Below, piece after piece: positions 46,366 through 57,135 of a stretch of DNA of 64,000 nucleotides. Positions within the stretch are counted from its first letter, which is position 1. Each line of letters starts with the position of its first letter. The stretch lies in NCBI RefSeq assembly GCF_042186555.1, contig NC_133332.1, positions 120,459,375 to 120,523,374 of the forward strand, given 5' to 3'. The position numbers and the translations under genes are program-made. The stretch comes from Aquarana catesbeiana. Its lineage: Eukaryota; Chordata; Amphibia; Anura; Ranidae. The notes beneath the pieces are model-generated. The model did no database searches. It saw only the letters and a list, made by a program, of their open reading frames with translations, and had not been told where the DNA came from.

Positions 46366-47372
46366 TACAAGCCCATTTCCGCTGTTACTGAATGAACACA
46401 GTGAGTGATCAATCGCTCCTGTGCTTACTCATAACTCAAGCATAGTAAACTGTTTACTATGCTTCCGTTTGTGATTGAACAGAAAGCTGCTCGGCACACA
46501 GCACTTCCCTTCATCCACTGACCAGTGTAGCTAAGAGCATGATAAAAATCTGGGGGGGGGAGCGAGACATGTTGGGGGCGTGGCCTGGTTGGAGTCCAGG
46601 CTGAGGTTGCCACTCCATTCACCTTCCTAGGATCTCTGGGATGTGCGGCACCAGGGGCACAACCCGAGACAGGAAGGGGGAATCTCTGTCCTCAGTTCCC
46701 TTTCTCAAAATTGAGACATCAGAGATCTGTTTAGACTCCTGATATTTCACCCACAACAGGGCTGTTTAACATAATACAATTAAAAAAAAAAAAAAAAAAT
46801 TATATATACTATATATATAAAAAATAATACTAAAAATAATAATAATAATAATAATAGGAAATGATGTAAAAGTAAAAAAAAAGTTCACATGTTCTTTGGT
46901 CTCTGAAAAGCAAACAGCATTCAGATTGCTCTTCAGATAACATATGACAGGTGGTAAGTAGGCACTTACCTCCTCACTGCCTGCTTTAACCCCTTCAAGC
47001 CTGCATTAGAATGCTGCAATTGTGTGCACTGCAGAGCAGCCCCATTCACTTGACTGGGTGATGTTGGGGGGTAATTCATGACACTTCTGAGGGTGGTGGT
47101 GGAATCACTCAGGGGTGACCCCATCATAATGTAACCACACCCACCTTTCCTGTCCCCCTGAAGTTTTCTCCTCAGAAGTTGGGGGGGGCAGCCCCCTTTT
47201 CTTTCTCTCTCATAAGAAGTACTGGGAAGTTTCCAGCCCCTTCTCAGTCCTCCATGACAGGCCACGTCTCCCCTCAGCCCTACACAGCCGCCCTCCCTTC
47301 TCCCCGCCTCTGCCTGCTGTCTATGGACAGGCCGCACACACAAGCCCCGGTGTAGCCGGTCTCCACACTCAC
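46366..47372. other. Dispersed repeat and 5' end of intron 1
   Basis: 46375-46520 repeats 'ACAGTGAGTGATCAATCGCTCCTGT' and 'AAGCATAGTAAACTGTTTAC', also found at 60720-60800 and partly at 61635-61690. 46800-46857 holds AAT-rich microsatellites. 46960-47372 appears single-copy and is the start of intron 1; the long minus-strand frame there is readthrough from exon 1. Confidence 0.5.
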
Positions 47373-47418
47373 CCATCTGCTCCCGCAGCTCCTTCAGCTT
47401 ACCGCTACCGTCCGCCAT
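47373..47418 (-). CDS. MAP7D3: MAP7D3-like coding exon 1 with start codon
   Basis: The ATG at 47418 has a good Kozak context (GGGGAAG-ATG-G). It encodes 'MADGSGKLKELREQM' and one further base before the donor G|GTGAGT at 47372. The leftover G joins TG of exon 2 to make valine, so the product reads 'REQMVAAAQALADERRSQ'. The start is preferred because it is the only ATG before the donor in this frame and because MADG at the N-terminus followed by a LxELR...M motif agrees with MAP7D3 proteins as I recall them. A frame can be read through the donor for 135 more codons ('GECGDRLHRG...'), but it loses similarity exactly at GTGAGT. The GC-rich promoter lies directly upstream. Confidence 0.82.
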
Positions 47419-47600
47419 CTTCCCCTCAGCCCGGTATTGCCGCTCTCTCTATCCGCCCTGGGCTGCGCATGCGCCCCCCACAATCACGCGCCGCTCCTGT
47501 TGCTGCTGCAGTTGCTAAGGAGGACTGTGATTGGGGTTAACCCCTTCCCGCCCGAGCTGTCATTCCACAGGGGAGCGCTGTCTGCCGTCACGTGACCCGA
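47419..47600 (-). promoter_or_regulatory. TATA-less CpG promoter of the MAP7D3-like gene
   Basis: Features seen are: YY1-type AAGATGGCGG across the start codon (47412-47421); an NRF1-type palindrome TGCGCATGCGC (47464-47474); an inverted CCAAT (47530-47534); and an E-box palindrome GTCACGTGAC (47587-47596), a USF or TFE-type site. There is no TATA box. CpG density is high from 47400 to 47600 compared with surrounding intron. These are typical of a broadly expressed gene. The transcription start is not determinable, probably 47425-47480. Confidence 0.7.
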
Positions 47601-47625
47601 GCTGCTCGCTGCCTCTGGCTTCTCT

Positions 47626-48066
47626 ATCTCCATACTTGTCCCTGATCAGTGAGCCTAGGTCAGGGCACAGCACAATCTCCATACTTGTCCCTGATCAGTG
47701 AGTCTAGGTCAGGGCACAGCACAATCTCCATACTTGTCCCTGATCAGTGAGTCTAGGTCAGGGCACAGCACAATCTCCATACTTGTCCCTGATCAGTGAG
47801 CCTAGGTCAGGGCACAGCACAATCTCCATACTTGTCCCTGATCAGTGAGCCTAGGTCAGGGCACAGCACAATCTCCATACTTGTCCCTGATCAGTGAGCC
47901 TAGGTCAGGGCACAGCACAATCTCCATACTTGTCCCTGATCAGTGAGTCTAGGTCAGGGCACAGCACAATCTCCATACTTGTCCCTGATCAGTGAGTCTA
48001 GGTCAGGGCACAGCACAATCTCCATACTTGTCCCTGATCAGTGAGCCTAGGTCAGGGCACAGCACA
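47626..48066. repeat. 49-bp minisatellite, nine copies
   Basis: The unit starts ATCTCCATACTTGTCCCTGA and contains CTAGGTCAGGGCACAGCACA. Nine copies are almost identical, differing mainly at one C/T site (GAG-C/T-CTAGG) in the order C T T C C C T T C. It begins about 210 bp upstream of the exon 1 ATG. Confidence 0.95.
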
Positions 48067-48243
48067 ATCCTCGCGTTCAGCGCTCACATCTACATGAATT
48101 TGCAGTGCATTATTGAAAGCAATTTTTAGCGAGTTGCACTTGTTGCATGCGTTTGCAGTGCATTTTCTGTGCATTCCAGTACGCTTGACTTGAAAAAATG
48201 CAAGTTGTACTTTTTTTTTAAAACGCACAGGAAAGCACTATAA

Positions 48244-48633
48244 GGCCCCTTTCACACTGGGGCGGTGGGGGCGTCGGCGGTACAACAGCGCTATTTTTAG
48301 CGCTGCTGTACCGTCGTTCTTGCAGCGGTATTCAGCCGCTAGCGGTGCGGTTTTAACCCCCGCTGGCGGCCGAAAAAGGGTTAAAATCCCTCGTACAGCG
48401 CGGCTATAGCCGCGGTATTGCCGCGGTATAGCCGCGCTGTCCCATTGATTTCAATGGGCAGGAGCGGTGAAGGAGCGGTGAATACACCGCTCCTTCACCG
48501 CTCCAAAAAAGCGGTTTGCAGGACTTTTTTTACCGTCCTGCCTGCGCACCGCTTCAGTGTGAAAGCCCTCGGGCTTTCACACTGAACAAACAGCGCAATA
48601 CCGCCTGCAAACCGCCCCAGTGTGAAAGGGGTC
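48244..48633. mobile_element. GGCCCCTTTCACAC MITE, foldback
   Basis: GGCCCCTTTCACACTGGGGCGG (48244) pairs with CCCCAGTGTGAAAGGGGTC (to 48633). The interior has many 'GCCGCGGTAT' and 'GGAGCGGTGAA/TTCACCGCTCC' inverted words. Flanks are TAA and TTA. The right TTA is shared with the next MITE. Confidence 0.7.
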
Positions 48634-48636
48634 TTA

Positions 48637-49820
48637 GGCTGGATTCACACCTATGCAGTTTTAGTGCTTTTTGCATTTTGCAGATTTGCACTACAGTCCA
48701 TTTAACATGGTTTCCTATGGAACACTTTCTGTAGTGCAAATCTGCAAAATGCAAAAAGCACTAAAACTGCATAGGTGTGAATCCAGCTGTAGCACTTACG
48801 GTGGAGCTGCTGATTTTTAGCGGGCTGTTACCGTCACCTTTTTACCTGTAATTTCACCAACACTGGGTCAAGGGTCCCGTTGAGCTTATTATCAGACAAT
48901 GTAGGCACCAGTCACTTGAGTACTTTTCCAATGCTAATGGGAGATAACTGGAAGAAGTAGCAGGAAAGAGGTAGAAGAAGAGTTGCAGGGAAGTTCAAAT
49001 ACCTTTTCTTGGTGTAGCACTAAGGAATTGAAATCTTTGGGATGAATGTATCCTCAGCTCAGGATTAAATCTTTGCCCGCCCGGATAGGTCTGTCTCACT
49101 AACCTAGCAGCCGGAACGTAGCACGAACAAAAAGTCTCTGCCACAGAGGGTGAAACAAAACTGTACGATCCTCTGCCACAGGATGTACAGCAAACACAGT
49201 ACCAGGACCTTTAAGCCGACCCGGCAGTACTTGTGTGGTAGGGTAGTTTAGGATATGTCCTCCAATCGAGTCACCAGGCCCTTCTCAAGACCAGCCTTGC
49301 ATGGTCCCTTCCAAGATGGGTCCTCCCCTGGATCTTCCCGATTGTCCAGCTTCTTCCCGCAGGACAGACAGCACAGGACCATCCCAGCAAGAGCAGGCCC
49401 CAGACAGGCTTCTGGGTTCAACCGCTCGGCTGCCGTAACGCAACCCTCCGGGCCGGAGGGCCACGAGGTAGGACTCACTAACACATGCCTCTAGGCCAGG
49501 AGGGCCACAAGGTAAAAGCTCAGTGAAATATGGCATCTGTCCCATAAATACCCTCTCCCAGAATGCAACCCGGAGGACCACCTCCGCTGAGTTGTCTATG
49601 GGACAGAAGAGCACTCATATACTTCAACTTGTTGCTTTCCAACACCGACCAATGGTGACAACGACACCCACAGGCAGGATGCGGAACTGCACGCAACACA
49701 GCCAAACTAGAACAGAGGCAAATCTAACTGTAAATTAAATCTGAACTATATACAGAACAGATGATCCATTAAATTTACCTAGAAGCGGTAGATTGAAAAA
49801 TCTACCAGCGCTACACAGCC
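48637..49820. mobile_element. Perfect-palindrome MITE (about 155 bp) split by a solo LTR
   Basis: GGCTGGATTCACACCTATGC at 48637 begins a 60-base arm that is exactly complementary to 48728-48787, with a 30-base loop. The last bases of the right arm (CC, then TAA) lie beyond the LTR at 49820-49823. Flanking TTA (48634-48636) and TAA (49821-49823) fit PIF/Harbinger-like insertion only approximately. Confidence 0.75.
48788..49815. mobile_element. Solo LTR with 4-bp target duplication
   Basis: The 1028-bp segment begins TGTAGCACTTACGG and ends CCAGCGCTACA, so it has short TG...CA inverted ends (TGTAGC/GCTACA). CAGC occurs on both sides (48784-48787 and 49816-49819). A TATA-like CATAAATA lies at 49545-49552. 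No coding sequence or primer-binding site is present. It is the recombination scar of an LTR retrotransposon, possibly Ty3/Gypsy. Clade and orientation are unproven. Confidence 0.65.
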
Positions 49821-50191
49821 TAAGAGGTTCACTGAAATACATTCACTTTTCTGGAAAATCCATTAGTAGTGCATAAAAAAACGTGTCGACTAAATCCAGC
49901 ATAAGGCCCCACTTCCGTCGGTCCTCACCCCGGCAAGGTACATCACAAGTCTGTCTCCCTCCTCCTTCCCATGCTGCCGGTGAGAGAGAGCAGCGCGCTT
50001 TGCGCATGCGCAGCAGGGACCCGGCTGTGCAGCCGCAAGGCTTCACTGCCAGGTTCCCGTACCGGCAATGGCGGTAGCAGCACCCGGAAGCCGATGGGGT
50101 GCCGACATCACTGGACTCCAGGACAGGTATGTGTAGCTGCTGACTCGTAATTTTTGAAATTTAATTTGTAAGGAGGGGGCGGAGCTCTGCT
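49821..50191. other. Repeat-derived GC-rich segment
   Basis: It ends 'GGGGGCGGAGCTCTGCTTTAA', resembling the TTAAAGCGGAGTTCC family right end. It contains 'TTGCGCATGCGCAGC' (49999-50013), an NRF1-like word inside a repeat. No gene. The left limit is unclear. Confidence 0.45.
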
Positions 50192-51105
50192 TTAAAGTAG
50201 AACTATAGGCAAAACTTTTTTTTTTCATTTTAGATAGAGTAAGGGAGGGTTATAACCTCTGTCAGATTTTTTTTTTTTTTTGCTATCTGCACTCCATTGC
50301 GGAGATTTCCCTTCACTTCCTATCCCATAACCAATAAGAAGTGAGAGTAAATCCCTGCAAACTAAGGAAATTCCCTGGGGACCCTCAGGTCTCTGGGACT
50401 AGTGTCCCCATTGGAAGATTTCCCTTCTATTACTTTTCTGAGGACAACCCAAAATTTGGGATTTTCTCTTAGTTTCACTTTAAATAATAATGGTAAACAG
50501 AACATATAGAGAGGGGGAATCTCCTTAAAGAGGAACTGCAGTCTGCTCACATAATTTATAATAAAAACATCTTTGCCATTCTGAAGCGTCCCTCCAACCA
50601 CTTTGCATATTATTTTATATATACTGTGATTCTGTACTTGCCAAATATGCTACAGAAATCCCCCTCCACTGAGTCTGGCTGCAACCATTTTAACTGTGGG
50701 CAGCTGAAGCTGCTCCCTGTTCACTTCCTGGATTTACACAGACACACAGAGGCTCACCTCCAGCTCTGCAGCTCTCATTTGCCCTCTTATGACTCATCCC
50801 CCCTCCCTTCCTGGCAAACTCTCCCGAGAGTGAGAGAGAGAGAGCTGTGCATGAAGTCATAAGCCTAGGCTTTTTACCAGACAAGAAACAGGAAGTGGGC
50901 TGTATAAGGTATTTACTGGCAGAAAAAAATGTTTTACTATCCAAAGTTAAAACAACAAGGGCAAAGGATTTAATAGATGGAAAGTTGAAAAAATTACTGA
51001 AGGTCCACTTTAAGGGAGGCACAAACAGCAATAAAATCTTACAGGTGTTCTAATCCCTCTCCACTCTATCCAAAACTAAAAGTTTTGCCTTTAGTTATAC
51101 TTTAT
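50192..51105 (+). mobile_element. TTAA-flanked MITE (AAAGTAGAACTATAGGCAAAAC), interrupted
   Basis: TTAAAGTAGAACTATAGGC at 50192 and the inverse 'TTTTGCCTTTAGTTATACTTTAT' ending at 51105 are its termini, with the last TTAA mutated to TTAT. Internal 'CATTTTAGATAGAGTAAGGG' pairs with 'CCACTCTATCCAAAACTAAAAG'. Another TTAA MITE is inserted at 50525. Confidence 0.75.
50525..51013 (+). mobile_element. TTAA-flanked MITE nested in 50192-51105
   Basis: TTAA at 50525-50528 and 51010-51013. The ends AAAGAGGAACTGCAGTC and 'CTGAAGGTCCACTTTAA' are weakly inverted. The body shows 'GGCTGCAACCATTTTAACTG' and 'CACTTCCTGGATT'. No frame. Confidence 0.75.
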
Positions 51106-51437
51106 TGGTACCGCCAGATAGCTAGCAAACACAAATGCATTGTACCGCAATACCATGGGGTTTAATGCGTCACAATTTAAAAAATCATGCCTGCCATACC
51201 TTTTGTGTGTTCTCTTGCATTTGGCAGTCCATTTACAGTGGGGGAAATAATTATTTGATTCCCTGCAGAATTCTGTAAGTTTACCCACTTACAAAGAAAC
51301 GAAGGGTCTATAATTTGTATCAGAGTGCATTTTAAATGATAGAGACAGAATATTAAAGCAGAATTTTCAAAAAATCCGTTAGTGCACCCCCACACAAAAC
51401 ACGAAACAGTTATTACATTTGTGAAATTTCTTACCGT

Positions 51438-51579
51438 TTAAAGTGGAGGGCCACCCTGAAAAAAAAAAAAACATCGCGGGCACCCAGGACAGGTAAGTAA
51501 TTATTTAAAGTCAGCAGCTACAGTGTTTGTAGCTGCTGACTTTTAATTTATTTTTTTTACAGCCGGAATCCCGCTTTAA
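51438..51579. mobile_element. Small TTAA-flanked MITE (142 bp)
   Basis: TTAA at 51438-51441 and 51576-51579, left end AAAGTGGAGGGCCACCC, right end GGAATCCCGCTTTAA. A hairpin 'GTCAGCAGCTACAGTG / TTTGTAGCTGCTGAC' and CAGGTAAGTA (51490-51499) lie inside. It is a short relative of 52649-53036, which shares 'GTCAGCAGCTAC'. Confidence 0.7.
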
Positions 51580-51704
51580 GAGAGATGTCTGATTTAATTT
51601 TCAGGAAGTCAGTTCTGTGATTCAAAAAATGCATCATCTTTTCTGCCAGGGAGGATCACTTAGAAGAGTGATTGCATCATATCCTCTTCTCTCTCTCTAA
51701 TAGA

Positions 51705-52301
51705 AGGAATACACAATAAGAATATCGTCCGAAAATTTCCATTCTACGAACGATCGGCCAATTTTCTACTCGTTGATGCCCAACAAGTAATAACCGATAT
51801 TGATATTGTGAACGAAAAAGTTTAATTGAAAAAATGGAAAAATTGTGTCGTATCATTTGACAAGGAACGATATTCTATTAGTTGGTGTAATGGTCATCAG
51901 TAAAAAGTCTCTCGAACATTAGCATACATGAGTGGAAATCGACGTATAAATACGAATGAACTGTTTGGTCCACATTCTTTGCTTTTTAGTTGTCTTTTGG
52001 CGATATTTATGGATGGCCAAAACACCAAGTCCAATAATGCAAATTTTTGACCTCTGGGCCTCATCCATATTGAATCTAAACCGTACGTTCGTGAACACAC
52101 TCACAAAGTCTACGAGGTCACACGCAAATTAGATCACTTCCACTTGTGCGTGACACATCAACACTACGTATTAAATCAATTGCTCTTTTAACAATTTTTT
52201 CGATGGGTTAATGTTGGCAACAATTTCGACCAACGGACGCTGTTTCGTTGGTCAGCTGTCGAGCGATCGACCGATTTTCTAAACGTGTATTCCGGCCATA
52301 A
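51705..52301. mobile_element. MITE with CGATCG-rich ends, diverged
   Basis: 'GAAGGAATACACAATAAGAA...CGTCCGAAAATTT' (51705) faces 'CGACCGATTTTCTAAACGTGTATTCCGGCC' (to 52301) as imperfect inverted ends. The interior repeats CGAT/ATCG words as in 36325-36704. It lies in the unaligned part of the Tc1 left region. 52317-52352 has an 18-base hairpin (CCCATGAATC / GATTCATGGG). Confidence 0.45.
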
Positions 52302-52648
52302 CTGTAATCAGCCTACATTTCCCATGAATCTTTGGGATTCATGGGAATTCATGTTGGTGCGGTGCGGCGGGGACGGAGTGGAGGTGGAGTGGGGGCGGTG
52401 ACTGTCATAGAGCAGAGGAGGGGGAGGGTGGAGAGAGAAGGAGGACACCTCCTCCATGGGCGGCACAGACTGGGGCCTGTGAGACCCCTTCTGCCCACAA
52501 CATGTCTGCTTCTTCCTGCTCTGCTTTCAGAGGACTACAGGGAGGCATGTATTTGAGTATTTGATCCCCTACCAACCAACAATGATTCTGTCTCCCACAG
52601 ACTGGCTACAGTATGTGCTTATGTGGTACACAGATTAGTCCTGTCAAT

Positions 52649-53036
52649 TTAAAGCGGAGTTCCAACCATTTAAAAGTCAGCAGCTACAAAAAGTGTAGTT
52701 GCTGACTTTTAATAAACAGACATTCACCTGTCCCACGGTCCAGCCACGCGGGAGCACAAAGCCTTACTCCTCTCCCTCTCCTCTCCGCGGCGCCGGAATT
52801 GTAACTGTGGGCTCTCACTCTGCATGCGTGAGCCACACTGCACGTCTTGAATGGCCGGGCAATCTTCTAGGACATGTGATGTGTCCCAGAAGATTGCAAG
52901 GAGGAAGGGGGGAGAGGTGAACTTCCTTCCGGCGCCGTGGCCCCAGGGGAGGAAGTGGGAGCTGGGTGCCTGTCAAAACTGGGTACCCTCTCCCCCTCAA
53001 ATTGAAGTTCCATTTTTGGGTGGAACTCCGCTTTAA
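52649..53036. mobile_element. TTAA-flanked MITE (AAAGCGGAGTTCCAACC)
   Basis: TTAA at 52649-52652 and 53033-53036, with inverted ends AAAGCGGAGTTCCAACC and GGTGGAACTCCGCTTT. It splits the Tc1 5' leader between 'CCTGTCAATTTAA' and 'GAAGGTGCTTCTAA'. The GC-rich core holds 'CTTGAATGGCCGGGCAATCTTCTAGG' inverted near 52847-52905. Confidence 0.8.
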
Positions 53037-53870
53037 GAAGGTGCTTCTAACGATAACTCGATATGTGTATAAAAGACACCTGTCCACAGAATCTCTTTCT
53101 TCCATTTAAACCTTACAATTATGGACAAGACCAAAGAGCTGTCAAAGGACATCAGGGACAAGATTGTATACCTGAACAAGGATGGAGTGGGCTACAGGAC
53201 TGTTGGAGCGATTATTTAGAAATGGAAGAAATACAAAATAACCATCAATCGACCTTGGTCTGGTGCTGCAAGACTTCGCCTCATGGGGTAAGGATGGTGA
53301 TGAGAAAAGTGAGGGCTCAGCCCAGAACTACACAGGAGGAGCTTGTGAATGATATCTAGGCAGTTGGGACCACAGTCACCAAACAAACCATTGGTGTGTG
53401 AGTACGCCACCATGGATTGAAATCCTGCAGCGCCCGCAAGGTCCCCCTCCTCAAGATGGCCCATGTACAGGCCTGTCTGAAGTTTGCAAATTAATATCTA
53501 AATGATTCAGAGAAAGATTGGAAGAAAGTGCTGTGTTCAGATGAGACCAAAATTGAGCTCTTTGGCATTAACTCGACTCACCATGTTTGGAGGAAGAAAT
53601 TTGCTGACTATGACCATAAGAACACCATCCCTAAAGTCAAGCATGGAGTTGGAAACATTATGCTTTGGGGCTTTTTCTCTGGTAAAGGTACAGGCCAACT
53701 TTGCCACATTGAGGGGCCAATGGATGGGGCCATGTATTGTAAAATCTTGGATAAGAACCTTCTTCCCTCAGCCAGAACAGTGAAGATGGGTGGTGGATGG
53801 GTCTTCCAGCATGACAATGACCCAAAACCTACCGCCAAGACAACAAAACAGTGATTCAAGAAGAAGCACA

Positions 53871-56800
53871 TTAACCACTTACCAACCGGCCCATAGCCGA
53901 ATGACGGCTGCAGGGCGGTTGGATAACTCTGGGAGGACGTACTATGACGTCCTCCCAGAATTCCCCTCTCGCGCGCCCCCCTGGGGCGCGCACCCGAACA
54001 CATCCGTGATCGCGGCCGTTTACCATGTGATCGCGCCGTCAAATGACGGCGCGATCACATGTAAACAGACCGGCGTCATCTGATGACGCCGGTTCCTCTC
54101 CTCCCCTCCTGTGTACCGATCGGTACACTGTGGAGGAGAGGGAGATGGATGGATGGCTGCAGCGCTGTGGGCTGTATGTGTAGTGCCCACAGCGCTGCAC
54201 AGAGACATCCAGCCATCCATCCATCCATGCTCAGTCATCCCTACTACTATGCAATGCTGTGCAATACTCTGCAATACCCCCACAATACTCTGCAATGCTG
54301 TGCAATACTCTGCAATGCTGTGCAATACTCTGCAATGCCCCCACAATACTCTGCAATGCTGTGCAATACTCTGCAATGCCCCCACAATACTCTGCAATGC
54401 TGTGCAATACTCTGCAATGCCCCCACAATACTCTGCAATGCTGTGCAATACTCTGCAATGCCCCCACAATACTCTGCAATGCTGTGCAATACTCTGCAAT
54501 GCTGTGCAATACTCTGCAATGCCCCCACAATACTCTGCAATGCTGTGCAATACTCTGCAATGCCCCCACAATACTCTGCAATGCTGTGCAATACTCTGCA
54601 ATGCTGTGCAATACTCTGCAATACCCCCACAATACTCTGCAATGCTGTGCAATACTCTGCAATGCCCCCACAATACTCTGCAATGCTGTGCTATACTCTG
54701 CAATGCCCCCACAATACTCTGCAATGCCCCCACAATACTCTGCAATGCTGTGCAATACTCTGCAATGCCCCCACAATACTCTGCAATGCCCCCACAATAC
54801 TCTGCAATGCCCCCGCCATACTCTGCAATGCCCCCGCCATACTCTGCCATGCCCCCGCCATACTCTGCCATGCCCCCGCCATATTCTGCCATGCCCCCGC
54901 CATACTCCGCAATACCCCGCCATACTCCGCCATACCCCGCCATACCCCGCCATACTCCGCCATACTCCGCCATACCCCTCCATACTCTGCAATACCCCGC
55001 CATACTCCGCAATACCCTGCCATACCCTGCCATGCTGAGCCATGCTCGGCTGTACTCGGCCTCTGTATGTGGCCAGGCTGTGGAAGTCTCACACATGTGG
55101 TATCGCCGTACTCAGGAGGAGCAGGAGAATCTATTTTGGGGTGTCATTTTTGGTATGTACATGTTATGTGGTGGAAATATTGTATAAATGGACAACTTTG
55201 TGTTAAAAAAAAAAAAAGCGTTTTAACCACTTCCCGCCCGCCGGCCGTCATACAACGTCCTTGACTTTGTGCGGAGATATCTGAATGATGGTTGCAGCTA
55301 CAGGCATCATTCAGATATCAGCTTTTTCAGCCGGCGATTCCCTACACCATGAGAATGATCATAGCAGCTGTTCCACTGCTTGATCGTTCTTACGGGAGGC
55401 GAGAGGGGATGTCCCCCCCTCCCGCGCTTCTACCGACTCACCGCTACGATCGAAGCCAGGATCGTTTTTTTTTTTTTTTATTTCAGGCTTCCCAGCCTAG
55501 AGGTGAGATGTGGGGTCTTATTGACCCCATATCGCACTGTAAAGAGGACCTGTCATGCCATATTCCTATTACAAGGATGTTTATATTCCTTGTAATAGGA
55601 ATAAAAGTGGTCCAAAATTTTTTTTTTTGGAAAAAAGCATCAAACTAAAATAAATAAAGTAAAATGAACAATAAAAAAAAAAAAAAATGTTTTAAAGCGC
55701 CCCTGTCCCTGTGTGCTCGCATGCAGAAGCGAACGCATATGTAAGTCCCGCCCACATATGAAAACGGTGTTCAAACCACACATGTGAGGTATCGCTGCGA
55801 TCGGTAGAGTGAGAGCAATAATTTTGGCCCTAGACCTCCTCTGTAACTCAAAACATGTACCCAGTAAAAAATTTTAAAGCGTCGCCTATGGGGATTTTTG
55901 AGTAGCAAAGTTTGGCGCCATTCCACAAGCGCGTGCAATTTTGAAAGGTGACATGTTGGGTATCTATTTACTCGGCGTAACTTCATCTTTCACATTATGT
56001 AAAAACATTAGGCTAACTTTACTGTTTTGGTTTTTGTAAAGCACAAAACAGTTTTTTTTCCAAAAAAAAACGTGTTAAAAAAATTGCTGCGCAAATACCG
56101 TGCGAGATAAAAAGTTGCAACGACCGCCATTGTATTCTCTAGGGTCTTTGCTAAAAAAACATATATAATGTTTTGGGGTTCTATGTAATTTTCTAGCTAA
56201 TAAATGATGATTTTTACATGTAGGAGAGAAATGTCAGAATTGGCCTGGGTGCTCCAGAACGCCTGAAGGTGCTCCCCTGCATGTTGGGCCTCTGTATGTG
56301 GCCACGCTGTGTAAAAGTCTCACACATGTGGTATCGCCATACTCGGGAGTAATAGCAGAATGTGTTTTGGGGTGTAATTTGTGATATGCATATGCTGTGT
56401 GTGAGAAATAACCTGCTAATATGACAATTTTGTGGGGAAAAAAAATCTTGATTTTGCAAAGAATTGTGGGAAAAAATGACAACTTCAAAAAACTCACCAT
56501 GCATCTTTCTAAACACCTTGGAATGTCTTCTTTCCAAAAAGGGGTCATTTGGGGGGTATTTGTACTTTTCTGGAATGTTAGGGTCTCAAGAATTTAGATA
56601 GGCCGTCAGTACTTCAGGTGTGATCAATTTTCAGATATTCGCACCATAGCTTTTGGACTCTATAACTTTCACAAAGACCAAATAATATCCACCGATTTGG
56701 GTTAATTTTACCAAAGATATGTAGCGGTATACATTTTGGCCAAAATATATGAAGAAAAATTACTAATTTGCAAAATATTATAACAGAAATGAAGAAAAAT

Positions 56801-57038
56801 GTATTTTTTTACAGATTTTTCGGTCTTTTTTCTTTTACGGCGCAAAAAATAAAGAACCCAGCGGTGATTAAATACCACCAAAAGAAAGCTCAATTTGTGT
56901 GAAAAAAAGGACAAAAATTTCATATAGATACAGTGTTGCATGACTGAGTAATTGTCATTCAAAATGTGAGAGCACCAAAAGCTGAAAATTGGTCTGGTTA
57001 GGAAGGGGGTTTAAGTGCCCAGTTGTCAAGTGGTTAGG
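53871..57038 (+). mobile_element. Composite TTAACCACTT element inserted in the Tc1 transposase gene
   Basis: The left TTAACCACTTACC (53871) and right GTCAAGTGGTTAG (to 57038) lie exactly where the Tc1 gene should read CACATTAAGGTCATGG, so TTAA was duplicated and one A later changed. A second element start, TTAACCACTTCCCGCCCGCC, occurs inside at 55223 in the same orientation. 'GGCCTCTGTATGTGGCC' and 'CTCACACATGTGGTATCGCC' occur twice (55058-55110 and 56288-56338), so the 5' end of one copy is joined to a complete second copy. A GC-rich palindrome region (53930-54110) and a large tandem array are inside. No transposase. Confidence 0.7.
54245..55062. repeat. 20/21-bp tandem array, graded toward one end
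   Basis: Two alternating units, 'TGCAATGCTGTGCAATACTC' (20 bp) and 'TGCAATGCCCCCACAATACTC' (21 bp), fill 54245-54810. After that the units change stepwise to 'TGCAATGCCCCCGCCATACTC', 'TGCCATGCCCCCGCCATACTC' and shorter 'CGCCATACC' forms to 55030. Stop-free frames of 259 to 393 codons occur on both strands and in several frames, which marks them as by-products. Confidence 0.95.
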
Positions 57039-57135
57039 GTCATGGAGTGGCCTAGCCAGTCTCCAGACCTTAATCCTATAGAAAATTTATGGAGGGAGCT
57101 GAATCTTCGAGTTGCCAAGCGACAGCCAAGAAACC

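Noticed and set aside
46966..47372. 150-codon continuation of the exon 1 frame
   Set aside because: Similarity stops at a consensus GTGAGT donor, and the remaining text matches no MAP7 protein.
47626..48066. CRISPR-like regular repeats
   Set aside because: There are no unique spacers; the 49-bp units are contiguous, and the genome is eukaryotic.
49999..50013. Second NRF1-like TGCGCATGCGC as a promoter
   Set aside because: It lies in a dispersed repeat without a recognisable first exon nearby.
54020..55264. Open frames of 358-393 codons on both strands
   Set aside because: They are translations of a stop-free 20/21-bp tandem array in several frames and have no domain or start context.
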